The notes under the pieces are model-generated. The model saw nothing but the letters and a program-made list of their open reading frames with translations, was not told where the DNA came from and made no database searches. This document shows positions 56,408-64,000 of a stretch of 64,000 nucleotides of DNA, piece after piece. How positions within the stretch are numbered: position 1 is the first letter of the stretch; every line of letters begins with the position of its first letter. The translations under genes were made by a program, and so were the position numbers. The stretch is taken from positions 3,038,001 to 3,102,000 of the forward strand of contig CM065309.1 in NCBI GenBank assembly GCA_033032175.1, given 5' to 3'. This DNA comes from Saturnia japonica. Its lineage: Eukaryota; Arthropoda; Insecta; Lepidoptera; Saturniidae.

Positions 56408-56765
56408 TCATGAATTGGTTAAGCTCATGCTTTCCATCTGTAAAAGGTCATTGTACAAAAATATAAAGCATATCCATATTTTCAGTGTTCGAAGATGCGA
56501 AAGTATTGTGGCATAGGGTAAAGCTGACAAGAGGGTATTGGTATTGTGTGAGGACACATCCGCGAGGATTGATGGCCATGGGATTACTGATAACGCCTTA
56601 TTTAATTTTGATAGAAGCTTCTGTGGGTGGCCGATCGAAAAAATGAAAGGGTGTTCGGAGTTCATGAGCCGTGAAATGTCCAATATGGACGTTTCACTGA
56701 TGCAGACTTTACATGTCTACGTCATATTACATATAACTATAATAAATTTTACATACATGCATTAA
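56408..56765. other. Complex block with overlapping open frames on both strands
   Basis: Plus frame 56,538-56,765 reads VLCEDTSARIDGHGITDNAL then FCGWPIEKMKGCSEFMSREM. Minus frame 56,408-56,683 reads HPFIFSIGHPQKLLSKLNKA. Both have protein-like composition and at most one can be real. No family is recognised. A decayed transposon or retroposed gene fragment is possible. Confidence 0.25.
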
Positions 56766-57085
56766 TGTTAGTTTGTATACTTACTATGGAAGATCTGAGA
56801 AGACATATTAGATCAGTAACAGATCAACCCAGATCACCTAGATCAAAGTTAGATTAACTTTCTAAGTTTTGGCATGGATTTCATTGGTTATGCAAGTGGT
56901 CTAATTGTTCAGTTGTATCACTGTTTATGTCTTATATCTTAATATTAATCATCACCTATATATGTATGTATGTATGTATGTGTATAGCTATCAAACTTAT
57001 GTAAGTAAACCCGCACAACAGGACTAACACCGCATTGTAGTGTAAAATGGTTTTTTTTTTTGTATTAGACTTATACAAAAATTGA
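56766..57085. other. AT-rich DNA with ATGT microsatellite
   Basis: A TATG/TGTA tetranucleotide tract of about 25 bp lies at 56,959-56,983. AGATCA words recur four times at 56,811-56,846. Otherwise nothing is seen. Confidence 0.6.
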
Positions 57086-57335
57086 CAGATCACTAAATAC
57101 ATATGTTCCTTTCTTCCTCCCAGGAATTATGTTAGTTTGTCTCAAATTTGTACGGATAGGGAATTACACAAGAACCCAAGCCGAGGTTCAGCCACTTTGG
57201 CACCCTTGAGCAAGTTTCCACGTATTCGCGACTGAGTGCCTTAAGCGCTCGCCCCCAAGCCACAGTGAAACTGTAAAAGCCATCTCAGGCTCTAGGGCTC
57301 TTATGACTAACAGTATAATCAGTTCTAAAAAAAAG
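57086..57335. repeat. GC-rich dispersed repeat family U, copy 3 (diverged)
   Basis: Starts CAGATCACTAAATACATATG followed by TTCCTTTCTTCCTCCCAGGA, as in copy 1. The core CCAAGCCGAGGTTCAGCCAC and TTAAGCGCTCGCCCCCAAGC is retained, and the end is ATGACTAACAGTATAATCAG. It is the most diverged of the three copies, yet the minus-strand ALKALSRE/VPKW frame is still open. Confidence 0.8.
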
Positions 57336-57559
57336 TTGTAAACCTATATTAATTTGCACAACTAAAAAAACGATGATTATTATATCAGCACTGCGCAGTT
57401 TCACTTGTCATTACCATTAAAATTCGTTTGTAAAGTATATATTATGAAGTAAAATGAAATGATTTTTAAAATGTATTCCGTAAATAACATAAACCTTCAC
57501 GAACAGTTTTTGTACTAGACAACGATAATTTCAAACGTTAGTTTCGCTTCGAAAACGCC
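57336..57559. other. AT-rich DNA, no feature seen
   Basis: No supported feature in this interval. Confidence 0.5.
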
Positions 57560-57606
57560 AACACGGTTATCGGTAGGCACACCGCACCGCGCACCGCACC
57601 GCGGCT
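57560..57606. repeat. GCACCGC short tandem in a GC islet
   Basis: CACACCGCACCGCGCACCGC followed by ACCGCGGC is an imperfect tandem of the GCACCGC unit also present at 49,288-49,314. Confidence 0.7.
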
Positions 57607-58479
57607 TCTCACCGGATATAATAAAGAATCATGCAGTTTTTTTGAACATAAAAAAATTGAAGTGGATTTAATGTTGAAAAATTCACTCGTTACCGCTTCG
57701 CTGATATATATATATATTATTATTTTATACAGTTTAATATTTTAAATTAACTTTTACCTTCTATTATTTTTTATTTAGTCCGACTTCGTTAAAATCGACT
57801 CCATGACCTCAAACTTGACTTTGTATTCATACCCTAAATTTAGTATGGTATAAACAGGTAATAGTTTGCATAAGACGAGATTAAAACAGAATACACTAAT
57901 ATGGGTATTATTATGTTGATGAATCGATTTTTGTGATTATTTTCCTTTTTTTATTCAAAATAATTACTCTTGTTGCGCTATGTACATGTAATCTTTAATG
58001 TAGAGAAACAACTTGGCGCTTCACACTACCGTCTCAACCTGTCTAAGTATATCATAATATATTAAAGTACTTTACTTTACTTTGTTACATGCAGAACGGT
58101 ATGACGGTAAGTTAGTTAGGATTGTTAAATAAGTATTTAAATCCGTCGCAATAAATACCTCTCTAGACACAGTCGTGTTTCACATCTACCATCTGAATTA
58201 AATCTTACAGGCGAGCCTACATTTACAGCCTACATTTCAATCAGGAAAGTTTGTATGAGAGTGTCTTATACATCATAATTATTATCACATAAACATATAA
58301 TCTTATAATTTCTTGTAATAAAACAACTGAATAAATATAAACATCATAAAATGGTATATAAAAAGAACTCATATGATAGGGTTTTTATTTTTTGTAAAAA
58401 ACCAACTGGTTTTTACACAATTTTAGTCATATGCAATCGGTGCCAATCGTAAACCAATTAATTTGTTTCAACTTTTCAC
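57607..58479. other. AT-rich DNA, no feature seen
   Basis: Includes a short (TA)n run near 57,704. No supported gene or repeat. Confidence 0.5.
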
Positions 58480-58565
58480 TGATTGTACGAGCCGAGGTCG
58501 AAGGTGATTATGGGAAATGATTGACCGGGCCAGAACCAGCCGGTTCGGTTGTTTAGAAAGATTCG
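58480..58565. other. Small complex block, possible conserved element
   Basis: GTACGAGCCGAGGTCGAAGG and GACCGGGCCAGAACCAGCCG stand out from AT-rich flanks. No frame or repeat is recognised. Confidence 0.25.
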
Positions 58566-59299
58566 AACTTTCCACAAAATTGACTTGTGCTCAATCAATT
58601 CTGCTGGTAGATAGTGAGATTTTTATTTAGCAAATTTTGCATTATTTGAATCACAGTTGTCTCACTGGTAAAGGTGATGGAACGCTCAGTGTAAGTTCAA
58701 ATTTATCGTAGAATTTCGCCTAAACTTCTGGATTAAGGAGCAACATTATGATGTTATCATACTATGCCAGTAGGATATTTTCAAATATACGCCGAGCCGG
58801 CTACCACTGTCGCGAGATTTTATAAAAAAATCATTATAGGTTAATCTAGCCTAATCTTAAGATCTGGCCCAAGATGGTAGTAGCATGTTAAACCTAGCGG
58901 GAAAACTGGTTCTCAAGTACGACTGCCAGAACACACCTATTGGTGTTTGGTGATAACTAACCAAACGGGCATTAGAAAAAGCACTACCTTTTGATATAAT
59001 ACGACTACTCCGCTTCATCATCAGTCCCCTGTCTATACATAACGAGACCATCAAAATTAGCTCAAAACATAGTAAAAATATATTGTACTAAACATTGGAC
59101 AAATTTTACGATGTAAAATGAGTAAATAAGAAACTTGCCGAACAAAAATTCCTTTTTCAATTTGAATTACTTTCTTGCAGTAAATATGTATTAACAACGG
59201 ATAACTTGAATTAAAAATAATTTGACCTCATGTAGGTACGTGTATTTAAATTAGGAAATAGCTTTAGAAAGATCAAGTAAATTATACACGGAAGCTATA
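58566..59299. other. AT-rich to mixed DNA, no clear feature
   Basis: A 65-codon minus frame (58,857-59,054) has no recognisable domain. Confidence 0.45.
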
Positions 59300-59317
59300 T
59301 ATCGCTATTTTCCTTTG

Positions 59318-59402
59318 TCGTGGCGCGCGAGTTGAGGAAGCGCCTTGGCGGGGCCATGCGTCACGGCTCGGCGTGGCGCTTCTTTCGGCAAGGACGCTTC
59401 TT
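59318..59402. other. GC-rich islet with GAAGCGCC/GGCGCTTC inverted repeat
   Basis: CGTGGCGCGCGAGTTGAGGA, then GAAGCGCC (59,337-59,344) and its exact reverse complement GGCGCTTC (59,375-59,382) bracket a GC-rich 30-bp interior. An 81-codon plus frame begins here (MARELRKRLGGAMRHG) but turns into AT-rich chance-like sequence after about 30 residues. A cis-regulatory islet is favoured. Confidence 0.35.
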
Positions 59403-59524
59403 TAATGATACTTATTTATTGTCTAATGGAAAACTTTTAGACCACATTTATAAGCGGAAAAATTTCATTTCTGCGATTATAACTTATAAACAAAACAATT
59501 GTAGAAAGATAGCTATACTTGTGT

Positions 59525-59645
59525 TTCTTTGTTTGACTCCTGCGTGCATAACCATTTTTATCTGATTGCGATAAAACTTTGGTGAGTAACTACACTAGTA
59601 CAACCAGTTTACAATAGATGGCGTGTGAGTCGTTACAATTCAAAC
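59525..59645 (-). mobile_element. ACTAGCT-type element fragment, relative of 36,000-36,190
   Basis: Plus-strand TCTGATTGCGATAAAACTTT followed by GGTGAG, and TACAACCAGTTTACAATAGA followed by TGGCGTG, align with 36,040-36,145. Confidence 0.55.
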
Positions 59646-60940
59646 GCAGCGAGAATGGAATTGCGAAATAGTTTTAATTGCAATTGATTAATATAAGACT
59701 TGCAAGAAAAACTTTACAATAGTAATAACTCGGACAAACCGTCAAAGGAAAGTAAAGCCAATGCATTAACGGTAACTTAAGGAGTTTATCCACCCCGTAG
59801 GGTCACGGTTCGATGCTTTACTGACATCTCATATTTTTCTTACAATGTTCTTAAGTCAACACAGGAAACAATTTTTCTACGTGAACCTCGCTAATTACGC
59901 CCAAAGATATATTTATCGTAGCATAATTTTAAAAGTTTAACTTTTTTATCTGTTACTCGAAGCATGACTATGAACCGTTCCCTCGGACGATGTGTTACAA
60001 ATAAAATTTAAAAACATTTCAAACACATATCAAGTTATATCCACAACCGACGGACCCGTCCTATCTTTATCTCTTCATCTGCATTGTTTTGATGGTATAA
60101 CTTCCCACGTACGTGTCGGTTCCGTAGTATCGACCTCACTGCAGACACCTCTGCTGTCACTCATTGGATCAACGTCAACTTTATAATTCAACATTCATTC
60201 GTAAATCTACATTTCAATATTTTCTCCTCTGTAAGATTTGTTGCAGTTTTTTTATCTGTAAAGGAAATAAAACAATGACAATTAATAAAGTCATTGCATA
60301 CGTTATGTACATGATTAGGTCTACAACTTTGATTTAGTTTTCTTAGACGAGCTTGCTTAACCATCTTTTAATCCCAGAAAAATCTGAATATAAAATGTAC
60401 ATTTTAAATTACATTTCCAACTCGAACTACTTTATTGACAAACTATTACTTTGGTCATTGGATAAGTATTCCTCTATTATTGTCACCATAAATGTAAATA
60501 TTATAATTTTGGCGTCAATTGATATAGTTAACTAGTTTTTAAATTGTGTTTATCTGTACTTCTATACTACTACTATAAAAGGAAAATTATTTCACTAATA
60601 GGAAAGTACATTATTCCTTATACTGCATTCGCTTACACTGTATAAGCTGTATTTTTAATCTTAATAAATATTATATTTGCGTATAACAAGAACGAAATCT
60701 CTGAAGCTTGCTTTAGTAAAACATAATTTGGACGTTGTTTACTATGTAAATTTGAATACAATAAAATTCGATTAATTTATTTAACCACGTTACGAAAGTA
60801 AATTACAAAATCTCAGATTAAGTAACTTGATCTGTTGCGTGTAAAATAGGAAGTAATGAAACGTGATAACAGAAGTGAACATACAACGGCACTTTAACGA
60901 ACTATAACAAGCTAAGCGTTATCATTTGATCAAGTTGTCG
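59646..60940. other. AT-rich DNA; balanced patch near 60.1 kb
   Basis: The stretch 60,040-60,185 is less AT-rich (ACCGACGGACCCGTCCTATC) but unassigned. No supported gene; frames at 59,992-60,186 and 60,353-60,535 show no motif. Confidence 0.45.
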
Positions 60941-61045
60941 CATCAGTCCCAAAGCTCGTCGGTCACAGTACCGGGGCGCACCTCACCACACTACGTCACA
61001 CCATGCCGCGCGCCACACGCGCAGCGCCTCGTGCGTAAAACTTTT
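60941..61045. other. CpG-rich islet
   Basis: Contains CAGTACCGGGGCGCACCTCA and ATGCCGCGCGCCACACGCGC followed by AGCGCC. It overlaps the start of a 102-codon plus frame (60,926-61,234) with no recognised domain. Confidence 0.35.
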
Positions 61046-61056
61046 AATTGTCACAA

Positions 61057-61413
61057 TTATGTAAGTAGATTTATAGTGTTACCGTACAAAAGGTATTGTT
61101 TATGCCTTCCCACGGTTTCGAACACGTATCTCGACGAGGTTTTTTTATCAAGATTTTGGACTGCAGTTCGTGACCTTGTGCCGGGGCGTGACCTCCTGGT
61201 TTTCTCACAATCCCGACTTCCGAATGTCAAGTAATCTTTATTTCCGATGTTGATATTCTTAATGGTCCTCGCTTGACCCTGATTATGATCCTTGGAAAGT
61301 GGAGATGAATTTAATATTATAACGAACTCTTTGGTTAATTGTAGTAGTTCTATAGTTTCTAAATTCAGCGTGACCTCTTCGAAACCTTTATTACTAAACT
61401 CATATTTATGCAA
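61057..61413 (-). other. Unassigned 118-codon open frame
   Basis: The second-longest ATG frame. Composition is charged and balanced (for example NLETIELLQLTKEFVIILNS and RDCEKTRRSRPGTRSR). No domain, signal peptide or membrane segment is recognised, and no splice or promoter context supports it. It overlaps a plus-strand frame of 102 codons, so at most one could be real. Confidence 0.2.
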
Positions 61414-62299
61414 TATATATACCTACTTATACTTATTATGTGTCAAACTGACGAAATCAGGACTTAGTTAAAAACTGGGATAAAAACTTAATCAGAGTGA
61501 TCTCGACCTAAGTTGAGATATATTAAAACTTTAAGAATATATCGTATGTCAGCTGTCTCACCATATATAAAATAAAATATATCTTAGCAAAAATATTCTT
61601 ATTTTTTTGTCTGTTCTACTCAGTACCTACAGTAAGTTATAGATACATTATATTATATTGATTACTTAGAAGTAAAGATTAAGAAGCGTAACTGGGGTAA
61701 TTGGAGTAAATACACCGAGCTGCAGCCTTATCTAAGTTGTGCTACTTTGAAATTAAGGAAAAATTTTCTATATAGGGATAGTTAACAAGTAAAACTTAAA
61801 ACTTGACATTAAAGTGACATTGAGGTAGCTACACATTTGTAGCGTTTATAACTAGTACCTAGGAATAACAATAATATTTATATGTATATATATTATCATA
61901 CATAAAATAATAACTTTGATAGCCCTTTCAAACCAAAAACTAGAAAAACCTTGATATTATTTCTGTCGTTCTATTTCTCTTACTCAAATATATCATACAA
62001 AACCAAGAGAACAACAATAAAACAGACCAAATAAAAAAGTCTTTATTCATAATTTTTAATACTATGTACTTTATGAGTAAATTAATAAATGGTCCCATTG
62101 TAAACATTTTTCAAATAAAACGGAACCATAAACATAAATAGTGAATTGGATTCAGCTGTAGATAATGAAAATATTGATTTTAGTCAAAAAAATTACGATT
62201 ATAATTCGTAAGTTGAAGATCGCAATGTGCTAAGTCTAGATTCAAGATTGGCTCTCAACTGCAAGTGATACAACATAACAAGCAGGAGGTATTTGGTGA
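61414..62299. other. AT-rich DNA, no feature seen
   Basis: On the minus strand TTATGAATAAAGACTTTTTT (plus 62,034-62,053) looks like a polyadenylation signal with a T-rich downstream tract, but no upstream coding sequence is visible. Confidence 0.4.
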
Positions 62300-62760
62300 C
62301 AGTATTTTAATTCATGATAGTATCACTAAAGTAAAAATGCATCCTTAAAATCTGTGCGCAAATAAGGATTCTCGGAGAACCTGAACTCGTTTGTATCCTA
62401 CTTCATTTGCAGACACCCTTTGTCATTCTAATAATAACACTGACGAACCAAACTCATGTCACCTCGTGATCACCTGAGATCTCATCTTAACCACAATAAA
62501 CCACTGTATTTACGGAACATTCTCAACCGAGATCTTAGCTTTGATAACTAGAGGCATTGTCGACGAATCGCCTTCAAGAATTATCGTATCTAACCTAATC
62601 GGATCTTAGGACCTAACCAACTTACAGTTGTATTTGATTCTGACGACACTCGGCTTTATTAGTTCAGCATTACGATGTGGGTGGTTTCATTAAGTAAGTT
62701 GGTAAGCTCATGTGTGACAGAAGGATTTGTCTGTAGCGTTTAGAAATAAACGAGATGTTG
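62300..62760. other. Mixed-composition block, no recognisable feature
   Basis: Less AT-rich than its flanks and without long homopolymers. I see no repeat match elsewhere in the window and no convincing frame. Confidence 0.35.
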
Positions 62761-63183
62761 ATTTCTTTGTGCATGTTGACGGTTTTAGATTTCTGTTTGT
62801 CATGTTCGGATTTATTTTTGTTTTGTTTTTGCGTCACGAGTAAATACTATATCACAAAATCTTATGTATTGACTTTTGATCACTTTTCAATATTTCGTTT
62901 AGTTATCATTACAATTGTTACTAACATTATTACGGTTTCACTGGTTACAATAACTTTTTTTTTATTATTCTGTTACAACAGACTTAAACTTTTTATTACT
63001 ATAGGAGGAAAAGGAAGTACTTACCCAATCATTGCATAAGGATAGCAAGCTGGTAATTTAGGATAGAAATCAGAATTCCTTCTCACATTAAATGTCAGGG
63101 ATAAGAAAAGAGCTTCATATTTTGTCCTCAATTCTTTGATTTTTTTTATGAGTATTTCTCGGTTAAATTTTTTCCTTTAATTT
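62761..63183. other. AT-rich DNA, no feature seen
   Basis: A 94-codon plus frame (62,755-63,039) is hydrophobic (L/F/I/V/C-rich), as T-rich DNA produces by chance. I do not call it a gene. Confidence 0.45.
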
Positions 63184-63444
63184 TTACAACTCTATTTTGT
63201 TCCTTTCTTTATTTTGTTCAAATAGGGATGTGAGACCATTCGTGGTATATTTAATGCAAATTTTTGCCCCTAAATCCAGATGTTGAAGCCTAGCTCCTCG
63301 GCTCCAATCAGAGAGCCAGAAGCTGAAGTTACAAAATGGATCAACGATAGCAAAAAAGGAAATAACAAGTTTGTTCCTTTTGTTCAGTGGCAAGACCTTG
63401 TCACAAAGGCTCTGGCGTGATGCCCCTGTTCCACTGCTTATCAA
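63184..63444. other. Complex block, unassigned 86-codon minus frame
   Basis: The minus frame reads SLCDKVLPLNKRNKLVISFF and FWLSDWSRGARLQHLDLGAK; composition is protein-like but no family is recognised. It may be a decayed mobile element. Confidence 0.2.
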
Positions 63445-63639
63445 AAGTACGGAGAGGTACCTCTCGTCAAGTTATTTAGTCGGCGTCTAATTCCACTATT
63501 TTTTAAATTACCTTTAGACATAAATAATGATTTTATAGAAAATTTAAATGTTTAGTAAAGCTCTAAAACTGATAATCTATACTTATAGTAAAACAGTAAA
63601 GCGCTGAAATTGTATATTGAATCATGGACTGAACACATT

Positions 63640-63690
63640 TCAATAGCTGTTGCTGGGCAAAGGCCTCTTCCCAAGTGAATATTGTTGTAA
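63640..63690 (-). mobile_element. RTE-related 3' end fragment
   Basis: On the minus strand CTTGGGAAGAGGCCTTTGCC followed by CAGCAACAGC is the GAGGCCTTTGCCCAGCA hallmark seen also at 48,254-48,275. Confidence 0.6.
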
Positions 63691-63849
63691 AACTTTTAAT
63701 TCATAATAAGCCCAGAGGTAATCAAAAATGTTTGTATGGACTAAAACAGTGTGGTAATGAAGCCAAAATGTTCTACAAATATAAATATACAGTATAGAAA
63801 TAACAAAAAATGAAATGTATGAATAAAAAGTAACAATTTAAGAGGGTTA

Positions 63850-64000
63850 CGTTTTATCCAGGGTTCGGTAGCGCTGTGACAAAAGGAAGGATGTGTGTGG
63901 ACGTGCCTCACAATGCCCGCGCCGATATTATCCGTTGGTTTTTATAAAGGGACCGGGTTCACGTTCGCGTTGGGGAGGAGGAGGCGACGCGGGCGCAGCG
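63850..64000 (+). promoter_or_regulatory. Promoter-like right edge (TATA box, CpG-rich downstream)
   Basis: TATAAA at 63,943-63,948 lies in GGTTTTTATAAAGGGACC and is followed by CpG-rich, purine-rich DNA (GTTCACGTTCGCGTTGGGGA, then GGAGGAGGCGACGCGGGCGC) running to the window edge. The upstream part (CACAATGCCCGCGCCGATAT) is also CpG-rich. This is the layout of a core promoter and 5' UTR reading rightwards. No initiator at the ideal distance is obvious, and the gene would lie outside the window. Confidence 0.45.

Noticed and set aside
62755..63039. 94-codon hydrophobic frame as a membrane protein
   Set aside because: T-rich DNA generates L/F/I/V-rich translations; no signal peptide or charge pattern and no family.
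1..64000. CRISPR array, prokaryotic operons or phage genes
   Set aside because: No regularly spaced direct repeats, no ribosome-binding-site-led gene strings; sequence is eukaryotic and repeat-rich.
1..64000. Known conserved microRNAs (let-7, mir-100, mir-125, mir-10, iab-4, mir-193, mir-2788, bantam and others)
   Set aside because: I scanned by eye for their mature strings on both strands and recognised none; a computed search could still find diverged ones.
1..64000. LTR retrotransposons or endogenous viral elements
   Set aside because: No paired long terminal repeats, primer-binding site, protease/integrase motifs or envelope-like frame seen.

Overview
This window looks like non-coding DNA from a lepidopteran (moth or butterfly) nuclear genome. 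The base composition is strongly AT-rich with scattered CpG-rich islets. The dispersed repeats are of kinds I associate with Lepidoptera: RTE-type LINE 3' ends with the GHIARR / RWG..VLKWRPR reverse-transcriptase tail, jockey/CR1-like LINE ends finishing in AATAAAG plus a TTTTGATT-type tail, several tRNA-derived SINEs, and short elements that begin ACTAGCTG.CC.GCG.. . The organism call is inference from repeat content; species cannot be named. There are no bacterial, organellar or viral genes.

I find no credible intact protein-coding gene, tRNA gene or rRNA gene in 64 kb. The longest ATG-initiated open frames (164, 118, 108 and 107 codons) are not recognisable families and are described as unassigned. 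The interval is therefore best read as a large intron or an intergenic desert. The last ~150 bp (63,850-64,000) turn CpG-rich and contain a TATAAA, so a promoter may sit at the right edge, with its gene outside the window.

Layout. 0-8 kb: decayed RTE and jockey/CR1-like LINE ends, SINE relics and a CpG-rich islet at 7.0-7.2 kb. 8-20 kb: complex non-coding blocks (9.5-9.8, 11.1-11.5, 16.4-16.5, 17.1-17.3 kb), a complete ACTAGCT-type element (12.5-13.2 kb), first copies of two repeat families (called Y and Z here), a 126-bp near-perfect hairpin at 15.3 kb and a SINE at 18.1 kb. 20-30 kb: hAT-like MITE, a transposase-like helix-turn-helix relic (22.4 kb), LINE tails, a Harbinger-like MITE with intact TTA duplication (27.5 kb) and SINEs. 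30.4-32.5 kb: a ~2 kb block of unusual, complex, repeat-free sequence with SOX-like and octamer motifs, the best candidate for a conserved regulatory region. 33-48 kb: more LINE/SINE copies, a POU/SOX-motif block at 37.9-38.1 kb, an NRF1/YY1-like GC islet at 44.6 kb, and the best-preserved LINE C-terminus at 46.8-47.1 kb. 48-64 kb: GC-rich islets, a second jockey/CR1-like tail (50.2 kb), three copies of a GC-rich family (called U) within 6 kb, and the promoter-like right edge.

How the parts work together: the supported content is a graveyard of 3'-truncated retroelements and short non-autonomous elements, punctuated by about fifteen complex or CpG-rich islets that may be regulatory or may contain non-coding exons. 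Family names Y, Z, U, W are labels used only in this report. All coordinates of repeat boundaries are read by eye and may be off by some tens of bases.
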